From NCBI GenBank assembly GCA_032433765.1, contig JAVIAB010000041.1:77676335-77740334 (forward strand): a stretch of 64,000 bases of DNA, given 5' to 3'. This stretch comes from Megaustenia siamemsis. Its lineage: Eukaryota > Mollusca > Gastropoda > Stylommatophora > Ariophantidae. The translations under genes were made by a program, and so were the position numbers. Of this stretch, positions 33,372-44,562 are shown in pieces (position 1 is the stretch's first letter; each line of letters starts with the position of its first letter). Under the pieces are notes generated by a model, which saw only the letters and a program-made list of their open reading frames with translations, did no database searches and was not told the origin of the DNA.

Positions 33372-36300
33372 CATCATCATCATCGAGTGCCCTCTCCGCA
33401 TCGAAGGTTGGCTACCATGGAGCGTCATTCCACTCTGTCTCTTGCTTTGATGGTGCAGATTGCCATAGGCTGACTTGTCCATCTTTTGATGTTACTCGTT
33501 CATGTTAGTCTTGGTCTGCCTCCGCCTCTTTTACCTTGTATTTTCCCTTCCAATATTACTTTTATTAGACTGTTGTGTCTTTTATCATGACCAAAAAATT
33601 TCATTTGTCTTGCTCTAATTGTGTTTAGTAGTTCTTTTTTCATTTTTAGTTGTTTTAAAACTTCTTCGTTTGTTTTCTTTTCTTTCCATCCAATTCTACC
33701 TATTCTTCTATAAATCCACATTTCACAGGCTTCAATTTTCTGTTCTGTTTTCTTGTCTAATGTCCGTGTTTCTGCACCATACAGGAATATTGAGAAAATG
33801 TAAAATTTTGCTATTCTTAATTTCAGCCCTGGTGTTATTTGTTTTGATGTTAGTATATTTTTCATGGCATCGAAATTACTTTTTGCCATTCCTATTCTTT
33901 TTTTTATTTCAGTTGTACATTTTCCATCACTGGTTATAGTATGTCCCAGATAGTTGTAGCTCTGGACTGTCTCTAGATGTATTCCTTCAACTTTGATATT
34001 TAATTTTAGGTCTTGAGAATTTTCTTTGTTTATGATCATAGTTTTAGTCTTTTTTATATTCATATCTAGTCCATATTTTTTGCTTGTCATGTTTATTACA
34101 TTAAGTAATTGTTGTAGATCTTTAGGATTTTCTGCTAGTAGAACAGTATCATCAGCATATCTTAGGTTATTGATTATCTTCCCATTAATGTTAAGGCCTG
34201 GCATCTCATTGATGTTTTTAAAGATTTGCTCAGTGTATAAATTGAACAAGCTTGGTGATAGGATGCATCCTTGTCTTACTCCTCTTTTTATATCAATGGG
34301 TGTAGAGTTCTCCTTGTTATATTTTATTATTGCTGTTTGCTCCCAATACAAATTACATATCAGTCGTATGTCTGTGTCATCCAGATTTATATCTTTTAGG
34401 CAGTCTATAAGTTGCTCATGGTGTATTATATCAAATGCTTTGGTGTAGTCTATGAAGCAAGCATATATTGGTTTGTTTACTTCTATGTACTTTTCAATCA
34501 ATGTCCTCATGCTGAATATGGCTTCTTTTGTCCAACTGTTTTTCTTGAAACCGAATTGCTGCTCATCTAGTTCATTATTAATTTTATTCTGAATCCTTCC
34601 TTGTATAACTTTTAGTAAAATGTTGGTTACCTGGCTCATTAGGCTTATTGTTCAAAAATCGCTGCATTCAACTGCACCATTCTTTTTAGGCAATGCTATG
34701 AAAGTTGATGTTTTTAGTTCATTTGGTATGTATCCTGTGCGGTATATGTCATTGCATATGTCTGTGATCACTTCAATGACAAAATCGTCTAGTGGCTGTA
34801 TCATCTATATCTGTATATTGTCAGGTCCTGCTGCTTTTCCCTTTTTCATTGTTTTTATAGCTTTTTCTACTTCAGATTTCAGGATTTTATAGCTGGATGT
34901 ACATTTTATGAATGGTGTTTTTGTCCCTTTCGTCATGAAATAATTCTGTTACGTATTCCTGCCATCTTTCGATTATATCTTTGTTGTCTGTTAGCATTCT
35001 TCCCTCTTTGTTTGCAATACATCCGTTTCCTGCTGCTTTTTTGTCTTTAGTAGTCGTTCTTTTTATTTCTGTGTGTTCCTCTTAAATTTTGTTTACTTTC
35101 CATATTTTCGATTTCTATACATCTTTGGTTGAGCCAGTCTTCTTTTGCCTTTTTGCACATTTTTCGTATTTCATTATCAATTTCCTTGTATTTGTCAGTG
35201 TTTTTCGCTTGTCTTCTCTCTTCCATTTTTTTCTAAAATGTTGTCAGTTATCCATTTTTGTTTTTTGTTACTTTCCTTTTTGGGTAAGGTGATGCAGGAT
35301 TCTTGTATGCTGTTTTTTATGCATTGCCATTTGTTTGTGACTTTTTCTTCAGGATTTTCTCTTCTGTGCTGCTCAATCCCTTCTTCTAGCAGCCTCTGAT
35401 ATGTGTTCTTTACCTGTATAGTATAAGTTTCTTTCACATCTTTCTGATTTATAGCTGTTGTATCTATTGCTGTTGCATAATTAGTATTTTGTTTATTTCT
35501 CTATAATTTGATTTTTATTTTAATCATTACAGGATTGTGATCTGAATTAATATCTGCTCCTGGATAGGTTTTGGCTTTCTTGACGCTGTTCCGGAACCTG
35601 TCATTTATCATTATATAATTTATTTGATTCCTCTTTCCATCTGCAGGGCTTTTCCATGTGTATAATTTCCGTTTCTCTTGCTCAAAGTAGGTGTTACATA
35701 TTATTAGCCTGTTTTCTTCACAAAATTGAATTAATCTTTCTCCTCTGTCATTTCTTTTTCCTAACCTATGATTTCCTATAATGGTCTTATATATCTGCCT
35801 TTTCCCACTTTTGCGTTCATGTCACCCGTTACAATCAAGATGTCTGTAGATTTCACTTGCTTCATAATTGTATTTAGATCTTCATAGTATGCTTCTGTGT
35901 GTTCATCTGTATAGTCTTGAGTAGGTGCGTATTATTGCTATGTCAAATGGCTTTGCCTTCATTTTTATTACTATAATCCTATCATTGTATGTCACTTGGG
36001 TATTTATATATTTTTGTAGTTCTCGTTTTATTAGTATGCCTACCCCTCTTTGGTGTTCTGTATTGTTGCCTGAGTATATAAATGTATATTTATCGTCTTG
36101 TATGCATCCATTTTCCTTCCATCTTGTTTCTGATATGCCTAAAATATATATGTTTAATCTCTCTGCTTCTATCATAAGATTTTCTAGTTTTCCTGGTTGG
36201 TATAAGGTTCTAACATTCCATGTGTCTATTTTTAGTTCGTTCCTAAAACAGTAGATAAAATGTCTCTCCTTGGCTTTCTTTGGACTGTTACGTGATGAGG

Positions 36301-36737
36301 CTCCAATCTCTTTCACGGTGGTCTGCCATATTCGTCTTTCGTGTCCTGAATATGCCTCACGTGTACCACACACTTTGCTGTTTTCGCTTTCTGGGCCTTT
36401 GATTATTTTAAATTCCTCCGCCCCATCCACCGTCACAGACTTTTTACATTCGGGTTGAACACACCCGGCTACTAACGACATCATTTTGTCGGACCATGTG
36501 CTTGCCTATCGAACCGCGAACACACGACACAAAGGAAGAATAAATCATGTTCCACTTAAATATCGGTAAAGTTCACAGTCCATCCACCCGTCAGAAGTAA
36601 AATATACACCAAACATGGAATAGCAACACATAATTTCACAACTAGACTGTCGCGTAAATCATTTAAATATATCAAGAAGAGTCGAATTATAAAAACGACA
36701 ACACGTAGTCGCCATGACACCGGAAGCACACACCGGA
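33372..36737 (-). mobile_element. Full-length RTE-like LINE with 10-bp TSD
   Basis: A 3,366-bp element on the minus strand flanked by the target duplication AGGACAAAGT (33,362-33,371 and 36,738-36,747). The ORF start is at about 36,484. The endonuclease has TWNVRTLYQPGKLENL (about 36,200), GISETRWKENG (36,125) and TGDMNAKVGKG (about 35,810). The linker includes KKQKWITDNILEK (35,220). RT motifs are FIDYTKAFD (34,445), GVRQGCILSPSLFNLY (34,275) and RYADDTVLL (34,155), with a C-terminal FLYGAETRTLDKK (33,765) and RGGGRPRLT end (33,500). The 3' end is a short (GATGAT) tract (33,372-33,384). It is interrupted by frameshifts, for example near 35,920 and 34,640, though a 379-codon RT segment (33,500-34,639) remains open. 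Length, single ORF and tail fit the RTE clade (inference). Confidence 0.93.
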
Positions 36738-37290
36738 AGGACAAAGTAACTAACTCTAATGTCTTACAACGAGCCAAACTCTCATCGATCATGGCAACAC
36801 TTAGGATTCGTAGAGTAAGGTGGTTGAGCCATGTAAGAAGAATGGCAAACAATCGTATTCCCAAACAAATATTGTATGGCGAACTTAAAGACGGAAAGAG
36901 ACAAAAGGGCAGACCTGTGCTGAGATATAAGGATGTTTGCAGGGCTTCCTTGAGGGAATTTTCTATCAGTGATAAAAACTGGGAAAATGTGGCTGCAGAT
37001 CGTAGCACATGGAGAGCAAAATAAAAAATGCACAGCAACTTTCGAGACAGTGCTGATATCAAATTCAGAAGACAAAAGGCGCAAGAGAAAAGAGACAAGG
37101 TCAGGTACCGCAAATACACCCTGCTCGTTATGTGGATGGATCTGTCTGTCCAGGATTCAGTCACGAGAAAAGATATTCTGTAAAGCAGCACCCAGTATGA
37201 GACACTAATGCTTTACCGCACTACTGACTTATCATGATTGCTTGCTACCAACCGTCTGTCAAGACGCCAAAGGCCATGTATATATATATA
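36738..37290 (+). mobile_element. LINE C-terminal region, right half
   Basis: Plus strand: DKVTNSNVLQRAK, then TLRIRRVRWLSHVRRMANNR, IPKQILYGELKDGKRQKGRP, YKDVCRASLREFSISDKNWE and AADRSTWRAK, followed by a Cys-poor tail (YTLLVMWMDLSVQDS in a shifted frame) and a TATATATA end near 37,285. Continues the fragment ending at 33,371. Confidence 0.9.
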
Positions 37291-37362
37291 ATTACAGTCT
37301 ACTAGTATCCACGTATGTATACACATAGAAGAAAATATTAAAAACACAACAGCGAACTGTAC

Positions 37363-37490
37363 CATCATAAATAGTGACGTAATCATTAAAGCCTCCATGC
37401 AAATTGCTCTCCAAATAGAAATCTAACAACTTCAGGACAATCACACTTGAGGATGAAGCTGCTTTGATGTTCCACTCGCACTCTACATTA
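37363..37490 (-). CDS. CUB3 exon M, Cys3 lost
   Basis: Central part of CUB3, 128 nt, with a TTTCAG acceptor and GTACAG donor. It reads NVECEWNIKAASSSS with Cys2, then LLDFYLESNL and GGFNDYVTIYD. The position that is Cys3 in the other five copies (three residues before the Asp of DYV) is Gly here, codon GGC. The partner cysteine in the C exon at 31,883 is also missing, so CUB3 should keep only the first CUB disulfide. All other hallmarks, including Glu in FYLE and Asp in NDYV, are intact. Confidence 0.94.
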
Positions 37491-37499
37491 CTGAAACGA

Positions 37500-38380
37500 G
37501 AAGTTAACATAACGCTAGAAGTGTTTATAATGCACACCCTCTATAACTAGTACAATGATATCACATGTTGTTGATTGGTTTATAGATACACTTCAGCAAT
37601 ATCAACGAAAAGACTTGTATTTATAAATCAAGGATTACGTGTAACTTGTGATTCTAATACTTGGTGATGAACTAAGATATTTATGTAGGAAGCTAAGAGA
37701 GCTGGACATTCAAATTAAGATGTGAGGCTGTTTTCTTTGGACAACTGTGTAGAGGAACAGGTCGGTGCTATGCAAAGTAGTATTCGATGTAGATGTGAAT
37801 TCAGGAATACTACAGTGGAACAGGATTATCACATCCTTTGTGTGAACATGGAAGCGAAAGTCTCTATAACTGTCTAACTGTAACCCATTGAGCAATCGAA
37901 GACAACGCTCCTGCTGTTACTTACTAATATTTATTTTATCATTTTTTGTTGGTCTGTTGTATTTTTAAGGTTAACTTTCTGTTTTGCCAATGCGTCATCA
38001 TTACGTCGATATGCGTCGCCTCTCATTTCTTATGATGTCCAAATACTCATGTATCCACGGCAGTGTCCATCTGACTAAACGTGTGTGAAGGATTGAGCTA
38101 ATGTATTTTGATTGGCTGGTTCATCTCTCAGTATTTTTGTCTAGTGGCAGCTTTTGATCAGGGGAAGTAATTTACCAGCAGCTGTTTGCAAGCTGTCAAC
38201 AAACTTATAAACATCTGGAGATCCAAAGTTCTCAGTAAACGAACTAGCCTTAGATTGTCTAACTACTGAGAGCTAACATATGTATACGAACGTTGGAAAT
38301 ACACCCAAACTTTAGATAGAAAATTAAATGCCTTTTAAAGCAATTTTCTTCATAGGATCTCAAACATAAGCTAGAAAGAA
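37500..38380. other. Intron sequence, nothing recognised
   Basis: No array, element or coding potential recognised in this part of the CUB3 N-to-M intron. Confidence 0.4.
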
Positions 38381-38384
38381 TACA

Positions 38385-38735
38385 CTTCAAATGAACAGAT
38401 AAAAGACGAATAAACACAAGAGTACATTTCAAAATGAACAGATAAAAGACGAATAAACACAAGAGTACGTTTCAAATGAACAGATAAAAGACGAATAAAC
38501 ACAAGAGTACATTTCAAAATGAACAGATAAAAGACGAATAAACACAAGAGTACGTTTCAAATGAACAGATAAAAGACGAATAAACACAAGAGTACATTTC
38601 AAAATGAACAGATAAAAGACGAATAAACACAAGAATACATTTCAAATGAACAGATAAAAGACGAATAAACACAAGAGTACATTTCAAATGAACAGATAAA
38701 AGACGAATAAACACAAGAGTACGTTTCGAGTCTAA
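38385..38735. repeat. 42-43-bp minisatellite
   Basis: About eight copies with GAACAGATAAAAGACGAATA and AACACAAGAGTACATTTC, in two length variants (AAAATGAA or AAATGAA). Confidence 0.93.
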
Positions 38736-38741
38736 GAAGAA

Positions 38742-38963
38742 ATAAAAAAAAATAAGTAAAGTGCCCTGTTACGCCAAGTGGCGTATAGGGAATATAGTGT
38801 TAGTGACCTTATATTTTACAGACCTTCAGCACATTATTTTTGGGGTAATGTATTCGGTATTACGCCCGTGCCGCTTTATTTTCCCAGAAAAAAATCCGGT
38901 ACATATTTCAGGCTGGGTGAACCCGGAAGCCGTCGGTTGGGATTGAACCCTACCTCTTGTTCC
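38742..38963 (-). mobile_element. SINE (type A), 5'-truncated, with TSD
   Basis: Reverse-oriented type A SINE body: GTTACGCCAAGTGGCGTATA, ATTACGCCCGTGCCGCTTTA, CCCGGAAGCCGTCGGTTGGG and the B box (ATTGAACCC). The A-box head is missing. A 10-bp direct repeat CTAAGAAGAA flanks it (38,732-38,741 and 38,964-38,973). 5' truncation with an intact duplication is typical of LINE-driven insertion. Confidence 0.9.
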
Positions 38964-39019
38964 CTAAGAAGAAGTAAGTTTTGGAAAAACATCGGTCTTG
39001 TGCTGAGAATGAATTAAGA

Positions 39020-39195
39020 AAAACATACCCGTCATGCATTTATTTGGAAACCATCTGGTAAAAGAAAATAAAGTAGACCAAGAGAATATCTTAGAAGAAA
39101 AATAGCAGGCTCAAGCATGAGGCTAAGAAATAACAAAACACTACAAGAACTAGCTGCAAATCGTCCAAAGTGGATAACTATGAATTCCGTCCTAT
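39020..39195 (+). mobile_element. LINE C-terminal fragment
   Basis: Plus strand: ARHAFIWKPSGKRK-like, SRPREYLRRKIAGSSMRLRN, ELAANRPKWITMN, the final segment of an RTE-type ORF (compare GKRQRGRPKNSWRR at 55,160). Confidence 0.6.
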
Positions 39196-39203
39196 GTACC
39201 GTC

Positions 39204-39310
39204 TTCGGCCCGACGACATTGCCCCAAAAATCATGTGCCGAAGGTCTATAAAAACTATGGTCCCTAACAACCATATACCTCATACACCACTTGACTTTAC
39301 TTGCTACCGT
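39204..39310 (+). mobile_element. SINE (type A) 3' fragment
   Basis: GACGACATTGCCCCAAAAAT, CATGTGCCGAAGGTCTATAA, then CATACACCACTTGACTTTAC match the 3' half of type A. No head or TSD. Confidence 0.7.
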
Positions 39311-39628
39311 CTTCGGCCCGAAACGAAAGTGAAATGAATAAACAACTGTATGCAAACATCGTACTGCCTGCAGCTGCCCTGCTATAGGCAATCTCATGAG
39401 AGAAAACGGCTTTGAGTAAAGTAAAGTTGCCCTTTTACCCTATGGATAAGGCAGTTTAGCCATATGTTAGGGGAGTCAACAAAAAACAAAATGAACAGAA
39501 GTCGACAGAATGCCACAGGTCGTAATTTATGTTTGTAGTCATGGGCAAAGTTCATTATTAACATATTTTAGCCACTGGCAGTCCATTTTGTATGTCTTCA
39601 GAACAACGAGCTAGAAACAATGGGGTAC

Positions 39629-39790
39629 CATTAACATATGAAATACCCACAAATATACGCATATTGTTCGATTGCTTAGAAAAATCAAACAACTCATCAT
39701 ATCTGGGTATGTGGTAAATGATAGCAATGTTAAGGAACTGGTAAGTAAGTATTTAGGTAACTTTTAACAAAGTATCTTGGTAACTGATAA
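39629..39790 (+). repeat. Dispersed repeat, copy 2
   Basis: Matches 25,140-25,295 (ATACGCATATTGTTCGATTG, CAACTCATCATATCTGGG). Followed by two short GTAACTGATA(A) tandem units. Confidence 0.75.
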
Positions 39791-40069
39791 AAAAGTATCT
39801 AGGTAACTGATAATATTGTTTCACATTTATTAAACTTTTGCTAGACATTATCATACAATTTTAGGAGAGCAGAGAACTGTAACTAAGAATGTACAAAGGC
39901 AAAAAGGAGCAAGCAGGGCTGTAAGAGGAATAACCATGAAGTTGAAAGTTTTTGTCGAAATTTTGTTGCTTGCATTGTCTTTCTATTAGTTTAGCTGCTC
40001 CATGCCAAATTATGTTTGTTTTACGTGAGCATCAAGCTCTCTTTACTGATGAAATGAATGTCAGGAATT

Positions 40070-40265
40070 GACTGAGAACAGACAAATGGAGAACAGACAA
40101 ATAGAGAAGAGACAAATAGAGAAAAAACAAATAGAGAAAAGACAAATAAAGAAGTGACAAATAGAGAACAGGCAAGTACAAGCAGATAAAAAGACAAATC
40201 GAGGACAGACAAATAAAGAACGGACAAATGGAGAAGAGACATGGAGAACGGACAAATAGATAGGA
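40070..40265. repeat. 13-14-bp minisatellite
   Basis: About 13 copies of GACAAATAGAGAA and GACAAATGGAGAAC variants. Confidence 0.88.
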
Positions 40266-40422
40266 GACAAGTTCAATGAGATAAGAGTCAGCTCCTCACG
40301 ATATAAGATCAATGATAAAGAACTTCAAATTGAAACTCAACCCGATACACCTAATAAGTTTTTTTTTTAAATCAGCGAAAAAAAATTCAGAATTTGTGTC
40401 AAACAGCCGCACTTAATAACAT

Positions 40423-40434
40423 CATGATCATCAC

Positions 40435-40503
<69 letters not shown>

Positions 40504-40504
40504 T

Positions 40505-40536
<32 letters not shown>

Positions 40537-40546
40537 CACCATCACC

Positions 40547-40623
<77 letters not shown>

Positions 40624-40710
40624 CATCATCATCATTATCATCATCACCATCATCATCATCATCATCATTACCACCACCATCATCATCATCATCATCATCA
40701 TGATCATCAC

Positions 40711-40761
<51 letters not shown>

Positions 40762-40801
40762 TATCATCATCACCATCATCATCATCATCATCATCATCAT
40801 T

Positions 40802-40833
<32 letters not shown>

Positions 40834-40849
40834 CCCCATCATCATCATC

Positions 40850-40923
<74 letters not shown>

Positions 40924-41006
40924 CATCATCATCATTATCATCATCACCATCATCATCATCATCATCATCACCACCACCATCATCATCATCATCATCATCA
41001 TCATCA
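40423..41006. repeat. (CAT)n trinucleotide array, about 580 bp
   Basis: Nearly pure CAT/ATC repeat with regular CAC and ATT interruptions. The interruption pattern of 40,640-40,700 recurs near 40,930-40,990 (CATTATCATCATCACCATC then CACCACCACC), so segments were duplicated. It directly joins a reversed LINE 3' end at 41,007, suggesting it grew from that LINE's GATGAT tail. Poly-Asp, poly-Met and poly-Ile frames here are artefacts. Confidence 0.97.
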
Positions 41007-41260
41007 GGTGCCATGTCGGTTGATGTTGACGATCATCTCTCTCAACATCATTCGATATTTCATGCATGGCAACATTTCAGCCGGTGAACATTTACTATGC
41101 CATTTGGATAAGCTATTCAATATTTTTTTTCTCTTGGCTTTCCTCTGATCATCTTTCTATTCATTATGCCTGTTGATATATTAGCAATGCCTTCTTTTTG
41201 CATGACATGTCAAATAAATGTAGATTGTCTCTTCCTTATAATTGTGTTTATAATTCTGGT
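41007..41260 (-). mobile_element. LINE 3' end attached to the (CAT)n array
   Basis: GGTGCCATGTCGGTTGATGT TGACGATCATCTCTCTCAAC, then GCCATTTGGATAAGC, matching other reversed LINE 3' ends at 32,150 and 20,760. Extends with decayed C-terminal RT codons to about 41,260. Confidence 0.75.
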
Positions 41261-41379
41261 TTCTCCAGCTTGTTTTTAACACGGATCATTTCTAATCATT
41301 GATATCCATGGAATTCGTAGCATTCATTGATAAACAATACATTTAACTACTATACACAATTAGAATAAGACAAATGCAA

Positions 41380-41605
41380 TTGTAGGGGCATGATAAAAGG
41401 CACAGCAGCCTACTAACAGTAATCTTGGATTGGAAAATACAAGGTAATAGAGACAGAGGCAGATCAAGACTAACAGCGATGAGTAACATCAGCAGATGAA
41501 CAGGTTAGCCTATGACAACCTGCACTATCAAAGCAATAGACAAAGCAGAATGGTTCTCCATGGTAGCCAACCATCGATGCGGAGATGGTCTCAATGAATG
41601 AAAAA
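41380..41605 (+). mobile_element. RTE-like LINE 3' fragment
   Basis: Plus strand GHDKRHSSLLTV-like codons (GGGGCATGATAAAAGGCACA), then TGGATTGGAAAATACAAGGT, GACAGAGGCAGATCAAGACT, ending GTAGCCAACCATCGATGCGG AGATGG. The full-length copy has the same terminal motif (33,395-33,412, reversed). Confidence 0.75.
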
Positions 41606-41609
41606 ATGT

Positions 41610-41905
41610 GTGTTGCAAGTTTGTAAGCGCGCCATTTACTGTGTGACGTCATGATACCACAATGAAGTAAGAATGGCTGTTGCAACAATTCACTGTGTCA
41701 CGCCATTATAACACAATACAGTAATAATGTATGTTACTATAATTAACTGTGTGACGTCATGATAAGACAAAGAAGTAATAATGGATGTTGCAGCAATTCA
41801 CTGTGTCACGCCATTATAACACAATAAAGTAATAATGTATGTTATAATTAACTGTGTGATATCATGATAGGAAAAAGAAGTAATAATGGATGTTGCAACA
41901 AGTCA
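41610..41905. repeat. Tandem repeat of about 120 bp (two half-units)
   Basis: Alternating segments TTAACTGTGTGACGTCATGA and TTCACTGTGTCACGCCATTA, each with AAAGTAATAATG(G/T)ATGTT, repeated about four times as about 60-bp half-units, two full 120-bp periods. Confidence 0.85.
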
Positions 41906-41946
41906 CAGTCTGTGGGGAAATTCTGGTAAAAAGTAGCTGTCCTTAC

Positions 41947-42031
41947 TTTGGATAATTGTTGGGGTAATTTGGTGACGTCAAGTAGTTAGTACGTTCATAG
42001 TAGGCCCATAGTGGTCCATCTCCACATGAAC
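41947..42031 (-). CDS. CUB3 exon N
   Basis: N-terminal third of CUB3, 85 nt, with a TTACAG acceptor and GTAAGG donor. It reads GSCGDGPLWAYYERTNY then LTSPNYPNNYP, giving Cys1. It is one codon longer than the N exons of CUB2, CUB4 and CUB6. Phase 1 in, phase 2 out. Confidence 0.94.
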
Positions 42032-42054
42032 CTGTAATATTAATTACATTTAAA

Positions 42055-42185
42055 TGACTCCTAATGATGATACTTGATGTTACACTGTAAGATTTGAGTA
42101 CGCGTATTACATTTAAATAACACCTTATGATGATACTTGATGTTACACTGTAAGATATGAATACGCGTATTACATTTAAATGAAG
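42055..42185. repeat. Two tandem 58-bp units
   Basis: ATGATGATACTTGATGTTAC ACTGTAAGAT... ACGCGTATTACATTTAAAT occurs twice, immediately upstream (in transcription order) of the CUB3 N exon. Confidence 0.8.
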
Positions 42186-42189
42186 GTAT

Positions 42190-43020
42190 TTTCTTGTTTC
42201 TACTCAGATACATGAATACCATTGATTCAATGAGGTGTCTTTTATTATACAATCAAAGATATTAACGCAAATTTAATTGGAAATAAAACAATTGGTTTCT
42301 TCGGTTCACAAATCCCACCACTGGCTTGACATATCAACATATAATTAATGTGTCTCTAAAAGTAAAATCTGCATACACACTTTAAATTAGAATTAAATCA
42401 AGAGAGGAATAAACCATGATTGTCGGTAAGAAAAACTTAAAACAGCTAGTTTTACTTTCGTGTTTAGGATGGTACTGAGTTACAAGGCATTCTTTCCCAG
42501 TGGACAGAAATATAATTATATTTCTTATCTATGTGTGTAAATAAAAGTGTATGCTAATGTTGTCCTTGTGATATTTTCAGATTTTGACTTTTCTTATCCT
42601 GTAGCATAGAGCTTTAAACGTGTAGTTTATGTACATCTGTCTACTGACCTCTCGTGAGAGACCAGAATTTGCAATTTAGAATCTGGTTTCAAATGGAATG
42701 TTTTGTTGAAGATTGGAGAGAACTATGCTGTATTGTGTAAGATATGTAGGTTGTCCCTATATTTTGTTCATCCTTTTTGTTAAATGTTTCTAACTTTAAA
42801 CCATTTTATTTCCTTCAGATAATTATGCTCCAAGATAACAGAAAGTTATGTTTCTATTTATCTTTGAACTCTGCAGTTTGTCCCTTTGTTTGTCCCGTTC
42901 TGTAACATTTGTATGAATTATATTTCATATAGTGTAACGTTCTTTATGCTGATTACTGCAGAGCTAAGAATCAAATAAAACTGACCCGCAGGATATTGTG
43001 TACTGACCAATTCTATTATA
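42190..43020. other. Intron sequence, nothing recognised
   Basis: AT-rich stretch with no recognised gene, array or element. Confidence 0.4.
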
Positions 43021-43023
43021 TTC

Positions 43024-43415
43024 ATAGAATCAGATTAATTGCAGTCGGGGTATCCCCATATCCGTTCCGCCGTCCGTCCCAGCATCTCTCGAAGCATACG
43101 GAGACTGACTGCTCCAGTAAACTGTTGATAACAGATATATCTGCTTTTCTTACAAAGCACTCCGGGTCAACATGACCCTATTTGCTAGCTTAAGACTCGT
43201 CAGACTTTCAAGGTATACATCATTGTCCCACCCATTCTCCTCCTTTTCTCTTAAGGAATGAAGAACACACTTGGCGATGCCCTATTTGTCCAGAGTAAGG
43301 CTACACTCAGATTTGCCAGGGAGGAGATCGGCTATTTTATTGCCGTTTACATCAGCGTGCCCTGGACAAAACACCCAGGTGAACGCGTTCACTTTAGAGT
43401 CATTCGACCATGCAC
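43024..43415 (-). mobile_element. RNase H LINE 3' fragment
   Basis: Minus strand: VNAFTWVFCPGHADVNGNKI then ADLLPGKSECSLTLDKG, IAKC, and SLREKRR, the RNase H C-terminal motif and what follows, down to TTAATTGCAGTCGGGGTATC at 43,036. It is the same family as 27,446-31,125 but with a single, unduplicated motif. Confidence 0.83.
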
Positions 43416-43575
43416 AAGCACATATCACAAAATATCTCAAGCTTGCTTTATTAAAGTAACATTTGAACTGTCTAAGATTGCATGTTATCATGACAACACA
43501 ATAAACCGCTTGATAAGACATGGTGATCATACATCTGTGAGAAAAACAACGATTTGACCTCTTCACAAATATTAC

Positions 43576-43734
43576 CTGGTTTATCCACGGCTGTGTACTC
43601 GATATAGAAACCATTGAAGTTATTGACAGAATTAGAATGAAACACAACAGTCATGGAGCTGCCAGAACTTGTGAATGTTGTATTGGAGATAGAGCCACAC
43701 AATATCTGTACTGTTGGAGAGTGTGTGCTGTCAC
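43576..43734 (-). CDS. CUB2 exon C
   Basis: C-terminal third of CUB2, 159 nt, with a TTTAG acceptor and GTAATA donor. It has Cys4 in QILCGSIS, the motif TTFTSSGSSMTVVF, and FNGFYIEYTAVDKPG. The aspartate of the third calcium-site position is Asn here (FHSNSVNN), whereas five other CUB copies keep Asp. Phase 1 at both ends. Confidence 0.95.
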
Positions 43735-43894
43735 CTAAAGTCATAAATGTAAATTCATGAAAGTTGTTTGGGTACACATTCATCTTTTATTTCCCATCGA
43801 GAGCTCAATATAAATAACTTGCTTTAATTAAATGAAGAAATTACTTCACTTACAACATAACGTGATTGTGGGATGCAGTCGTGATAAGTGACAA

Positions 43895-43942
43895 TGTTTG
43901 TTTGTTTGTTTGTTTGTTTGTTTGTTTGTTTGTTTGTTTTTT
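43895..43942. repeat. (TTTG)n microsatellite
   Basis: About 11 copies of TTTG. Confidence 0.95.
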
Positions 43943-44445
43943 TCTGAGAAAAGTTCTGAAAAAAAGAAAGTTAAACACTGTCACCTTGAACTCTATGACC
44001 CTATGATTATGTCATCGCGTTGCTTCCTTTCGTGTAACAAACTTTCATAGTTACAGGTTACAGTTAACGGATTTAGAAACAAAAAAACTTGTAATCAAAG
44101 ACTATTGGTTTAGTATTAATTCAATGTTCATCAACTTAATCTAACTGTTAACTTCTTTTGAAAATACTGTCTTTTTTTAATAACAAACAAGTAAGCGACT
44201 GATTTGTTTCCAGTAGAACAGAAATTTAAAATGAGCAGTAGGCAATTAATACCGTTCCATTGCTGTCTTGCTTCTACACGGTGTAGTCTATCAGAAATCA
44301 CAGAATTATCACAAGTTTGTAATCTCTCGTTCCGACTTTTACTTCTGCCTTTTGGTGATTACGCCCAGGCCTCAATGTGCGACAACATTGCACAGTTTTA
44401 ATCCATTTATATTTGGCTAATTAGGATTAGCATGATAGGAGTTTT
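43943..44445. other. Intron sequence, nothing recognised
   Basis: No feature recognised. Confidence 0.4.
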
Positions 44446-44562
44446 AGTTTAGTTTAGTTTAGTTTAGTTTAGTTTAGTTTAGTTTAGTTTAAGTTAGTTT
44501 AAGTTAGTTTAGTTTAGTTTAGTTTAGTTTAGTTTAGTTTAGTTTAGTTTAGTTTAGTTTAG
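44446..44562. repeat. (TTTAG)n pentanucleotide array
   Basis: About 23 copies of AGTTT with two AAGTT interruptions. It adjoins a reversed element (44,563-44,935) and reads as an (AAACT)n tail on the minus strand. Confidence 0.95.

Noticed and set aside
40367..41067. Poly-Asp, poly-Met and poly-Ile frames
   Set aside because: Produced by the CAT trinucleotide array in different frames.
44446..44562. (TTTAG)n as an interstitial telomere-like repeat
   Set aside because: The unit is a pentamer unlike TTAGGG or TTAGG and it adjoins a retroelement 3' end, so a tail expansion is simpler.
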